Shown in pieces: positions 8,448 through 17,071 of a DNA stretch of 36,603 bases. The notes under the pieces are model-generated. The model was not told the DNA's origin, searched no databases, and saw nothing but the letters and a program-made list of their open reading frames with translations. Origin of the DNA: Fuerstiella sp. (GTDB lineage Bacteria > Planctomycetota > Planctomycetia > Planctomycetales > Planctomycetaceae); assembly GCA_029941865.1 (NCBI GenBank), contig JAPYTO010000039.1:1-36603 (forward strand). Reading direction: 5' to 3'. Both the position numbers and the translations under genes were made by a program. Each line of letters starts with the position of its first letter. The stretch's first letter is position 1.

Positions 8448-10036
8448 AACCGATCGGAAACAACCCCTCTGACTCACCTGTCCCGACTCTTCAGCCTGAC
8501 TCACACGACGTTTCCACGTCGCGACCGTCTTTGCTGAAACGTACGGTGAAGACCGTCGCGAGCGCGCGAATTGAAGACATCGTAGCGAAGATCTCGCTCT
8601 GGCTGTTGGCGGCGGAGTCGCGGCAGGTGTTCCAGGACTCACAGCATGTCGCCGCTCTGGTCGACCTGACTGGCCGCATACTGGAATGTGAAGGAGCGGA
8701 TGCAGCACATCGACGTGTCGTTGACGAACTGAAAACATACCTCTGTGCGAGCAGTGTCACTCTGGGCATCTGTCGGGATGGAACGACGGTGTGCCGACTG
8801 GTCGTGTCGTCCGATGTGGCAGATGTCGATCGGTTTTCCGATGCCACCCGCATTGCAGAAGCAGCGTTACAGGAATCCGTGGCTCGGTCGGACGCTTCGA
8901 TCTGGCCCACCAGCGATTCGAGCAATCGGCATGCCTTGCTGGCGCATCGGCAATTCGCCGACGACGTCGGCGCGGATAGTGTGGTTGGTTGCCCATTGCG
9001 GACAGCGGACGGGACGAATGTCGGCGCGCTTGTGGTCACATTCAGGGCTGATTCGACGACGAACGACGTGGTTGCCTCAACGGCCGTCCCTTCAGAGGAC
9101 CGACTGGCCCAGGCCGCTACAGCGTTGAAGTTTCTGCGGGCCGGAGAACAGTCCATCGCGAATGCGCTACATCTTCAGAACCGATCATGTAACAGCCTGA
9201 CGGACATGATTCGCAACGGAGTACGCCGTACGTTCACCTAGAAGCTTGCACGAACGGCGGCGATCGTCGTGACTGTGGTGGCCGCCGTACTGCTGATTCC
9301 AATGGACTACCGAGTTCAATGTGACCTGGAACTGCAACCCGTTTCGAGACGATTTGTGGCAGCACCGTTTGCGGCCCCATTGGAAGAGTGCTTTGTCGAA
9401 CCCGGAGATATTGTCGCAGAGAACGAAATCCTGGCTCGGCTGGACGGACGTGAGCTGAAGTGGGAACTGGCAGGAATACGAGCGGACCTTGGCAAGGCCC
9501 GCAAAGAATACAATACGCATCTGTCTGAAGGCAAAAGGGGGTTGACAGCGATCGCCCGTCATGAAATTGAACGTCTGGAAAATCTCGAGGCATTATTGGC
9601 CGCCCGCGATAATAATCTGGAGATACGCAGTCCGATGGCCGGCGTGGTGGTCTCCGGAGATCTGAGGGATTCAGAAGGTGTGCCGTTGGAAACCGGGCAG
9701 TCGCTGTTTGAAGTGGCACCGCTGGACCGAATGGTCGTTGAAATTGAAATTCCGGAAGAAGACGTTCGGCATGTCAGCCGCAACATGAGTCTTACGTTTT
9801 ATCTGAACGCTATGCCGAGCGAGACCCATGAGGCCCAGGTCCTGCGGATTCATCCTCGTGCCGAACTTCGCGAGCAGGACAACGTGTTTGTTGCCGAAGC
9901 TGAACTTGAAAACACATCGACGGTGCTGCGTCCGGGCATGAAGGGCGTGGCGAAGGTCTCTACCGGCGCCCGATCGATCGGCTGGAACCTGTTTCACAAG
10001 CCAGTGGCTCACGTGACCGGTTGGCTGGGGTGGTGA
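8444..10036 (+). pseudogene. GAF domain + TM + HlyD-type adaptor fusion, split by in-frame TAG at 9239
   Basis: Two same-frame halves are separated by a TAG at 9239-9241. The first 265 residues hold a GAF-like sensor domain (CASSVTLGICRDGTTVCRLV to VGCPLRTADGTNVGALVV). Directly after the stop comes a transmembrane segment (ARTAAIVVTVVAAVLLIPM), then a membrane-fusion module. That module has a lipoyl half (AAPFAAPLEECFVEPGDIV), coiled coil, the other half (RSPMAGVVVSGDL) and a barrel (RPGMKGVAKVSTG). Full length would be about 530 codons. The architecture suggests an inner-membrane protein with a cytoplasmic GAF sensor and a periplasmic adaptor. A GTG at 9269 could start the adaptor alone, but only with a clipped membrane anchor. 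The upstream stop overlaps its ATG and the M50-like gene follows 2 bases later. Confidence 0.75.
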
Positions 10037-10038
10037 CA

Positions 10039-12216
10039 ATGTTCTCAGCCCCCGATGCATCAACCGTTGATCTGACGCGCACGAAGCTGACCCTGCGGCC
10101 TGACCTGAAGATCAGTGCTCAGGTCTACGACGACGAAACGTTTTATCACATTGAACTGCCGGCCAGTTCGGAATACTACCGCATTGGTTATACAGAATAC
10201 GTGTTTCTGTCACTGCTGGACGGTTGCACGACGTTCTGTGAGGCGCTGGCCATCACGGCCAGAACTCAGGGTGCGGCCGCGTTCAGTCAGCAGCAGGCTC
10301 TGTCGCTGTATTCCTGGCTGCTGGAACGAGGAATCGCAGATTTCGCTGGCGACTCATCCGGAACCGGCGACAGCAGCAAGACGAAGAAGAAACCAGACGG
10401 CAACGTCGTGCAAAAATGTAATCCGTTCTGGATTCGGATTCCGTTCGGCAGTCCCGACGACATGCTGAAGCGTCTTCAGCCTGTGCTCGGCTGGCTGTTT
10501 TCTCCCGCCGCCACGGTTATCGCGTTGGGCGTGATGGTGCTGGCTGCCTTGCGGTTAGGCAATGACTGGCAGAGATTTCAGTCGACTGCGGCGACTGTCT
10601 TCGCTCCGGACAATTGGTTGTGGCTGTTGCTGGCGTGGGTGGTGTTGAAGTTTATTCACGAAGTCGCCCCCGGGCTGACATGTCAGCGTTATGGCGGCAG
10701 TGTTCGGGACACGGGAGTCATCTTTGCGTTCTTCGCGCCGCTGGCCTACGTTGATGTCACAAGTTCATGGGGTTTTTCATCGCGCCGGCAGCGGATTCAT
10801 ACGGCAGCGGCCGGCATGTACGTGGAATTGTTGCTGGCGTCAGTGGCTGTGTTCGCATGGTCGCACATGGAATCACAACTGCTGTCGCATTTGCTGTACA
10901 ACGTCATCGTGATGGCGAGTCTGTCGACAATACTGTTCAACGCTAACCCGTTGATGCGTTTCGACGGTTACTACATCCTGTCCGATCTTCTGAATATGCC
11001 CAACCTCTACACACGCTCATCAGAAGCCGTGCAGCAATTGTTGGGACGACTGCTGTTGGGAGTTAATAATACGTCGCCCGCTGTGACCGGTCGACATTTG
11101 TGCACCCTTCGAATCTATGGAATCGCCGCGACATTCTGGCGACTACTGATTTGTGCCACACTGATGATTGCGGCATCGGTATTCTTTCATGGTGCGGGTG
11201 TCCTGCTGGCCGTTGCGGGGATGGTGGCATGGTTTGGAGTTCCCGTCTGGAAGGCGATTCAGGCCGGATTACAGCTGATAGAATCAAATCCCACGCGTTT
11301 ACTGCGAGCCGCAGTCGTTGTTAGCCTGTTTGTCGCAGTTTCGGGTGGCATCCTGTTTGGACTTCCCGTTCCCTTTGCATCAACAGCTCCGGGAACGGTC
11401 GAACTTCACGAAGGCTGTCGAATCCGCAGCAGTGTCGACGGTTTTGTGTCCGCTGTGTTGGTTACCGACGGGCAGCTTGTCAGCGAAGGCGACCTGCTGA
11501 TGACTCTGCGAAACGATGAAATGTCTGCGCAGATGAAAGACCTGGAGTTACAAATCCAGCAGGAAACTGTGCGTCGTCAGATCGCGATGAAGGAACATGA
11601 TGCCGGTGCGGCTCGCGTGGCACAGGGAAATCTGTCGTCGCTGCGGACGCAGCACCTCGAAACGCGGGAACAGGTGGCAGGGCTGACCATATACGCTCCC
11701 TCATCAGGACGTGTGATGGCTCGCAACCTGCACCATCTGGCCGATACCTTCGTGAATGAAGGCGACGATCTGTTGGTCGTTGACGACGGCCGACCGCGGG
11801 AACTGATCGTCTCGGTCGCACAGGAAGACTTCAGCCTTGCCGCGAAGAAGGCAGGAACGGTTGTCGATCTGCGGATCGGCACGCGAGTTCGTTCGACCGG
11901 AATTGTGCAGCGTGTGACACCACGTGCTTCGACGCGGCTGCCATCTCCGGCGTTGGCGGCACCGGCGGGCGGATCTCTTGCTGTCGTCGCGGCCAGCACT
12001 GATTCCGATGATGAATTGAGGCTCACTGAACCTCGGTTTCACGCGATTGTTGAGCTGCCCGAGGACATGGCGTCGGACGAATCCGTTGGCGAGCGAGGCT
12101 ACATTCGCCTGGGTCGATCTGATCGAACACTGGCCACGTACCTGTACCATCAAAGTACGGAATGGCTGCGAGACCAGATCGAAACAGCTCAGTCGGCTAC
12201 TCGGCAGCAGCTGTAG
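10039..12216 (+). CDS. M50-like membrane protein with C-terminal HlyD-type domain
   Basis: This protein of about 725 residues starts at ATG 10039, 2 bases after the previous stop, with a G-rich stretch upstream. The N-terminal 130 residues include a winged-helix/PqqD-like part (FLSLLDGCTTFCEAL). A multi-pass membrane core follows with the M50 site-2 protease landmarks: IHEVAPGLTCQRYGG in place of HExxH, AAAGMYVELLLA, and NPLMRFDGYYILSDLL, whose Asp normally completes the metal site. From about residue 450 a lipoyl/coiled-coil adaptor domain appears (RIRSSVDGFVSAVLV; TIYAPSSGRVMARNL). In the HExxH motif the second His is Pro (codon CCC at 10669-10671), so metal binding and proteolysis are probably lost. 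Related proteins are often treated as transport components next to adaptors. It is the third gene of the export-like module. Confidence 0.8.
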   Translation: MFSAPDASTVDLTRTKLTLRPDLKISAQVYDDETFYHIELPASSEYYRIGYTEYVFLSLLDGCTTFCEALAITARTQGAAAFSQQQALSLYSWLLERGIADFAGDSSGTGDSSKTKKKPDGNVVQKCNPFWIRIPFGSPDDMLKRLQPVLGWLFSPAATVIALGVMVLAALRLGNDWQRFQSTAATVFAPDNWLWLLLAWVVLKFIHEVAPGLTCQRYGGSVRDTGVIFAFFAPLAYVDVTSSWGFSSRRQRIHTAAAGMYVELLLASVAVFAWSHMESQLLSHLLYNVIVMASLSTILFNANPLMRFDGYYILSDLLNMPNLYTRSSEAVQQLLGRLLLGVNNTSPAVTGRHLCTLRIYGIAATFWRLLICATLMIAASVFFHGAGVLLAVAGMVAWFGVPVWKAIQAGLQLIESNPTRLLRAAVVVSLFVAVSGGILFGLPVPFASTAPGTVELHEGCRIRSSVDGFVSAVLVTDGQLVSEGDLLMTLRNDEMSAQMKDLELQIQQETVRRQIAMKEHDAGAARVAQGNLSSLRTQHLETREQVAGLTIYAPSSGRVMARNLHHLADTFVNEGDDLLVVDDGRPRELIVSVAQEDFSLAAKKAGTVVDLRIGTRVRSTGIVQRVTPRASTRLPSPALAAPAGGSLAVVAASTDSDDELRLTEPRFHAIVELPEDMASDESVGERGYIRLGRSDRTLATYLYHQSTEWLRDQIETAQSATRQQL

Positions 12217-12610
12217 TCACGACCATCAGCGCGTGGTTCTCGACGTCATATTGGTACTCCTTACCGGGACCAAGCTTCGGCAGACGTATGCTGTTCGCCT
12301 TGATGACCTTCGTCATGAATTCCTCGTGGTCTTTCGGGTAGCGACCTTCCGTGGCGTTAAAGAGGTCGACCGAGTGCTGGATCGCCATCTCGCCAATTTT
12401 CTGCTTTGTCGGTTCATAAGCTTCCAACGCACCAAAAACCGGGTTTGTTATTTTCACCTTGGAACTGACGGTCGTCTTGCCATCTTCAGCCTTGAACTCG
12501 CCAATGTCATCCGTGGTCTTTATTGGCTTGGCAGATTGTTCCTGTTCATCCACACATCCAACGCTCATCACGAACAGCAGCGGAATCAGGATCAGATGTC
12601 GGCTGGTCAT
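12197..12610 (-). CDS. small predicted lipoprotein
   Basis: This protein of about 137 residues begins at ATG 12610 with a type II signal peptide (HLILIPLLFVMSVGC; the lipobox Cys is residue 19). The C-terminal part, DLFNATEGRYPKDHEEFM and YQYDVENHALMVV, resembles the C-terminal region of type II pseudopilin-like proteins common in planctomycetes. No enzymatic motif is present and the function is unknown. It converges on the M50-like gene with a 20-base overlap at 12197-12216 and is divergent from fumC. The frame remains open to 12649, but the extra 13 residues precede a normal signal peptide and are not needed. Confidence 0.75.
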   Translation of the reverse strand: MTSRHLILIPLLFVMSVGCVDEQEQSAKPIKTTDDIGEFKAEDGKTTVSSKVKITNPVFGALEAYEPTKQKIGEMAIQHSVDLFNATEGRYPKDHEEFMTKVIKANSIRLPKLGPGKEYQYDVENHALMVVTTAAAE

Positions 12611-12658
12611 ATTTGAGACTTTCGTTCTGCGCTGAGGCGGGAAATGCACCGGTCAGAC

Positions 12659-12669
12659 TATACTATAAC
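12659..12669. promoter_or_regulatory. AT-rich divergent promoter region, candidate -10 elements
   Basis: The 112 bases between the divergent lipoprotein and fumC starts contain one AT-rich island with overlapping TATACT and TATAAC (plus strand) and two TATAGT hexamers (minus strand). These suit -10 elements for both genes. No good -35 match was found at 16-18 bases, so this is a weak call from position and composition. Confidence 0.3.
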
Positions 12670-12722
12670 AACCCGATGCGACAGTAATGAAGCGGGACAG
12701 TTCCATTAACAGAGAGATAGTC

Positions 12723-14147
12723 ATGTCAGAATTTCGCACCGAGCGCGACTCCATGGGTGAAGTCCAGGTGCCAGCGGATGCATTTTACGGAGCTCAGACG
12801 CAAAGAGCCGTCGAAAACTTTCCAATTTCCGGCTGGGAACTGCCCCCGGACCTGATTCACGCAATGGGGCGTGTTAAATTCGCCTGCGGCGTGGCCAATC
12901 GTGATCTGGGAAAGCTGACCGGGACGGGCAAAAAGCCGCTCAATGACGAGCAGGTGACGGCGATGCTTGAGGCCTGTCAGGAAGTTGCGGACGGCGAGCT
13001 TGATGATCAGTTTCCGATCGATGTGTTTCAGACCGGTTCCGGCACGTCGAGCAATATGAACGTCAACGAGGTGATCAGCAACCGCGCCATCGAAATTCTT
13101 GGTGGTGATCGCTTTGCGGCCGAAAAAACTATCCACCCCAACGATCACGTGAATATGGGGCAAAGCACGAACGATACGTTCCCGACCGCAATACACGTTG
13201 GTGTCGGCACGGCCATTCACAACGACCTTGTCCCCGCGTTGCAGCGTTTCGCTGCAGAATTAAAAAACAAGGCGGCTGCCTGGGATCAGATCATCAAGAT
13301 CGGTCGCACTCATCTGGCGGACGCCACTCCGCTGCGTCTGGGACAGGAATTCGGAGGCTTCGCGCGACAGCTGCAATTGTCTGTCGAACGAGCTCAACGT
13401 GCCACACAGGCGGTATTGGAGTTGCCGGTTGGTGGCACGGCTGTCGGTTCCGGGATCAATACACATCCCGAGTTCGGTCGTCGAGTGGCTGCTGTTCTGG
13501 CCGAGATTACGGAAGTTCCGTTTGTCGAAGTGGCCGATCATTTTGAAGGAAATGCTCAGCGTGACGGGTTGGTCGAATGTCATGCCCAACTGAAGGCGAT
13601 TGCAACGACTCTCTTCAACGTCAGCAATAATATTCGCTGGCTGGGATCCGGCCCAAGATGCGGCTTTTATGAAGTCAAACTGCCCGACCTGCAACCGGGG
13701 TCTTCCATCATGCCCGGCAAAGTGAATCCCGTCATGTGCGAATCCATGATGCAGGTGTGTGCTCGGGTGATCGGCAATGATTCCACGATTACGATGTCCG
13801 GTGCGACGGGTGGACAGTTTCAACTGAACATTATGATGCCAGTGATGGGGCAGACGACTCTGGAAAGCATCATGCTGCTGTCCAACGCTGTGAACGCGTT
13901 CGTCGAATTCTGCCTGCTGGATATGGAGCCCAATCCGGAAGCCTGCGAGGCGTCTGTTGAGAAAAGTCTGTCCATGGTCACCAGCCTCAACCCACACATC
14001 GGCTACGAAAAAGCATCGGCCCTGGCGAAGGAGGCGTTCAAGACCGGAAAGACGATTCGCGAATTATGTACGGAGCAGGACATCCTGCCGCCGGATGTCC
14101 TGAAAGATGCTCTGGATCCGATGAGTATGACGGAACCACAGGAGTAG
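12723..14147 (+). CDS. fumC: class II fumarate hydratase
   Basis: FumC catalyses reversible hydration of fumarate to malate in the TCA cycle. It is cytoplasmic, homotetrameric and iron-independent. The protein is 474 residues from ATG 12723 (MSEFRTERDSMGEVQVP), with an AGAGAG ribosome binding site just upstream; an in-frame ATG at 12687 is less likely. Family landmarks are GSGTSSNMNVNEV, HPNDHVNMGQSTNDTFPT, KIGRTHLADATPL, GGTAVGSGIN and the superfamily signature GSSIMPGKVNPVMCE carrying the catalytic Ser loop. Length and motifs are fully typical, and it is one of the intact housekeeping genes among disrupted neighbours. It stands alone, followed by a repeat-rich gap. Confidence 0.96.
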   Translation: MSEFRTERDSMGEVQVPADAFYGAQTQRAVENFPISGWELPPDLIHAMGRVKFACGVANRDLGKLTGTGKKPLNDEQVTAMLEACQEVADGELDDQFPIDVFQTGSGTSSNMNVNEVISNRAIEILGGDRFAAEKTIHPNDHVNMGQSTNDTFPTAIHVGVGTAIHNDLVPALQRFAAELKNKAAAWDQIIKIGRTHLADATPLRLGQEFGGFARQLQLSVERAQRATQAVLELPVGGTAVGSGINTHPEFGRRVAAVLAEITEVPFVEVADHFEGNAQRDGLVECHAQLKAIATTLFNVSNNIRWLGSGPRCGFYEVKLPDLQPGSSIMPGKVNPVMCESMMQVCARVIGNDSTITMSGATGGQFQLNIMMPVMGQTTLESIMLLSNAVNAFVEFCLLDMEPNPEACEASVEKSLSMVTSLNPHIGYEKASALAKEAFKTGKTIRELCTEQDILPPDVLKDALDPMSMTEPQE

Positions 14148-14329
14148 TTTGTTCGCCGCGGGCGACACGTTGTTCGGTGTCCATGGGCCTGATTCTGGAG
14201 CAATCACCGTACGGTTGAAACCGAACTCAACGGGGCGTGCGTTAGCGGTGTTTTGGGGCGACCTGCGACGGGCAGCGTCTGCCGATTGGAAGTTCCAGCG
14301 CGGTTCCTCTCCTCTTCGGTGGCCGAATC

Positions 14330-14418
14330 CGAGGAGGAGAAGACGAGTACGAGACACGAGGACGATATTGGTGTTCTTTCTCTCCTCCTCGTACTTCCTG
14401 CTCGTCTTCTCGTCCTCG
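14330..14418. repeat. purine/pyrimidine-rich imperfect inverted repeat
   Basis: The left arm (14330-14365) is almost pure GAGGA/GACGA purine repeat, beginning CGAGGAGGAGAAGACGAG. The right arm (14382-14418) is its imperfect complement, ending CTCGTCTTCTCGTCCTCG. Arms of about 36 bases pair at most positions around a loop of about 16 bases (GATATTGGTGTTC region). The strand asymmetry and hairpin capacity suggest a dispersed planctomycete intergenic element, not a coding remnant. Confidence 0.65.
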
Positions 14419-14484
14419 ATTGCTTCACCCTCCTCGCTTAGGCTCGACTCTCTCAAGGGGCAAGGGCATCTAAACATCTTTACC

Positions 14485-14496
14485 CTCCCGCGGGAG
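14485..14496. repeat. perfect 12-base palindrome CTCCCGCGGGAG
   Basis: A self-complementary dodecamer follows a TTTACC stretch. It sits between the long inverted repeat and another hairpin at 14510-14532. It may be part of the same intergenic element. No protein binding site is recognised. Confidence 0.4.
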
Positions 14497-14666
14497 AGTT
14501 AAGTCCAAATGGAAGGCTTGTCCAGACTTCCACTATTCACCGGACGCCGGCCCGGGCGGTTTATTTCTGCACATCGCCCACACATTGAGTTAGAATCTTC
14601 AGTCCCTCCGTTGTCTGCCTCCCCAACGACTCGATCCCGGGTCAGGAATGCAAAGTTGTCGCTGCT

Positions 14667-17051
14667 ATGAGTCTGCGTGTCCTGCTGTCTATCTGCTTCA
14701 TCGGCCTGACGAGTGTTGATTCGCCTGCTGCCGACAATATTCTGCCCGCGACCGCAACGTCATTCCTGAAGGCTGAATGCTTTGACTGCCACAGTGGTTC
14801 CGATGCGGAAGCAGCTCTGGATCTGCAACAACTTTCCCCGGATCTAAGCAGGCGGACCAATTTTGCAAAGTGGGTGCGGATCTTTGATCGTGTGGCAGCC
14901 GGCGAAATGCCACCGCAGGATTCTGCGACTGTCGCTCCTGATAAATCCAGCGAGTTTCTACGTGCGACCGGACAGTGGCTGAAGCACCACGAACGAAACC
15001 AAAACGAGACTCTGGGGCGCGTGTGAGCTCGGCGTCTGACGAATCTTCAGCTGGAACGAACTCTGCAGGATTTGCTGGGCATTGATATTCCGCTGGCCAC
15101 TCACATGCCGGACGAACCTCGGACCAACGGTTTTACCACAGTGGCTTCCGGTCAACCGATGTCTCATTTTCAGCTGCAGACGCATTTGGCTGTGGTTGAC
15201 ACGGCGTTGGACGAAGCATTTCGTCGCAGCATGTCGAACGCCGATGAAAGGGAGACGTCGTTCACGGCACAGGAAATTGCTCGCAGGGATCCCCGGCGTC
15301 GATGTCGAGAACTGGAAATGCTGAATGACAAGGCCGTCGTGTGGGCCTGTCGAACGACTTTTTACGGCAGACTGCCTGCCACCACTGCCCGTTACGACGG
15401 GTGGTACCGCATAAAGATCAAAGCCTCCGCATTGAATACACCACGGGATCGTGGCGTCTGGTGTACTGTTCGCACCGGACCATGTGTCAGTAGTGCTCCA
15501 CTGCTGGGGTGGTCGGGTGCGTTCGAGGCAACCGAAGAACCGCAGGAATGGACGTTTGAGGCGTGGTTGCCCCGAGGACACATGTTTGAAATCCGGCCTG
15601 GTGACAGCACGCTGAAAATGGGGCGATTTGCAGGAGGCCAGATCGGGGCTGGTGAAGGTACGCCTCAGAATCTGCCGGGGCTGGCCATTCACTCACTGAC
15701 GTTAGAACGCTTTCACAAAGGTGCCGGGAATGAGTCAATCCGTCGCCGATTGTTCGGCAAGTTGAGAAGCAAACGGGATCGGAAGACGAAGTCGCTGGTC
15801 TTGATTTCGGAGACGCCGAAAGAGGACATCGCTGGCCTGATGAAGCGGTTTGCCGTTCGAGCGTTTCGTCGTCCGATTTCGGATGATGTTGTGGCACCGT
15901 TCATCGATCTGGTGCAGCAGGATCTGGACAGAAACGTTCCGGTTCAGGATGCGCTGCGCGGAGGATATCGAGCCATACTGTGCTCGCCACGATTTCTCCA
16001 CTTTTATGAAAAGGCCGGGTCACTTGATGATTATGCACTGGCATCACGGCTGAGCTATTTCCTGTGGAGCAGCATGCCCGACGCGAGATTGATCGCATTG
16101 GCCGACGCAGGACAACTTCATAAGCCGGACGTGCTGCGGCAACAGCTTAATCGGATGCTGCAGGACGACCGTGGTCAGAACTTCGTGAAGGACTTCGCAG
16201 CTGAGTGGCTGGACCTGAGCGAAATCGATTTCACCGAACCGGACCGCAAACTTTACGCCGGCTTCGATGTGATTGTTCAGCAATCGATGCTGGATGAAAC
16301 GCATGCGTTTCTTGGCAGGATGGTGAATGACAACTTCAGCGTCACGAATCTTATTGATGCTGATTTCACGTTTCTCAACAGTCGTCTTGCTCGCTACTAC
16401 GATATTGATCGTGTGAACGGCGATCGACTGCGACAGGTCAGCCTTCGGCCGGAGGACAAACGCGGGGGGCTGTTGACACACGGTTCCATCATGAAAGTGA
16501 CTGCCAACGGAACGACCACGTCGCCAGTGATCCGCGGTGTGTGGATATCTGAACGACTATTGGGTGTCGAGATTCCTCCACCGCCGGAAGACGTTCCGGC
16601 GATTGAACCCGACATTCGGGGGGCGAAGACCATTCGAGAAATGCTGGCCAAACATAAGGCGGACGATTCGTGTGCGGGTTGCCACGTGAAAATCGATCCG
16701 CCCGGCTTCGCCCTGGAGAACTTTGATCCGTCGGGACGATGGCGTGACCGATACATCGCCGTCGTTAAGGGGCGGCGTGCTCGAGGCATTAAAGTGAATC
16801 CGGAATTTGACATGCCTGACGGACGGCACTTTTCGTCGTTGAAGGAATTTTAGAAACTGATTGTTTCCGACGACGACGCACTCGCCGCGAATGTTGCGCG
16901 ACAGTTGTTGACCTACGCGACCGGAGCTCCATGTGGGTTCGCCGACCGTGAAGTCGTCGACAGCATTGTGAAGCAAACGGAATGGAACCAGCACGGACTG
17001 AGGTCGCTGATTCAGGCCGTGGTCGCCAGCCGTGTGTTTCGGACGAAATAG
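14667..17051 (+). pseudogene. planctomycete DUF1587/1595/1592/1588/1585 c-haem protein, two in-frame stops
   Basis: One 794-codon frame encodes this exported protein. It has a signal peptide (residues 1-22), an N-terminal haem site CFDCH (Planctomycete cytochrome-type region), then a TGA at 15024. It resumes with [19 protein letters not shown] (DUF1587-like). [15 protein letters not shown] follows (DUF1595-like), then [16 protein letters not shown] and [11 protein letters not shown] (DUF1592-like). The region ending [23 protein letters not shown] is DUF1588-like with a second CxxCH. After a TAG at 16851 a typical DUF1585 C-terminus continues (VARQLLTYATGAP ... LIQAVVASRVFR) to the natural TAG at 17049. 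Both stops fall between well-conserved segments. The usual DUF1552 partner is not adjacent. The family's role is unproven; a cell-envelope redox or degradative role is often supposed. Confidence 0.8.
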
Positions 17052-17071
17052 AGCCAGCTCCATGGCCGTCC

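Larger units (their letters stand above)
14148..14666. other. repeat-rich intergenic region
   Basis: This 519-base gap between fumC and the haem-protein gene has no supported gene. It carries a long imperfect inverted repeat (14330-14418), a perfect 12-base palindrome (14485-14496) and a hairpin with TGGAAG/CTTCCA ends (14510-14532). One of these probably ends fumC transcription, although none has a T-tract. Confidence 0.6.

Noticed and set aside
12650..12722. Firm -35/-10 promoter for fumC
   Set aside because: Good -10-like hexamers exist, but no hexamer resembling TTGACA lies at 16-18 bases. It is kept only as a weak region call.
14148..14666. CRISPR array suggested by repeated GAGGA/GACGA and CTCCTC units
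   Set aside because: The units are an inverted repeat of purine and pyrimidine blocks with no equal-length repeats separated by unique spacers, and no cas genes are nearby.
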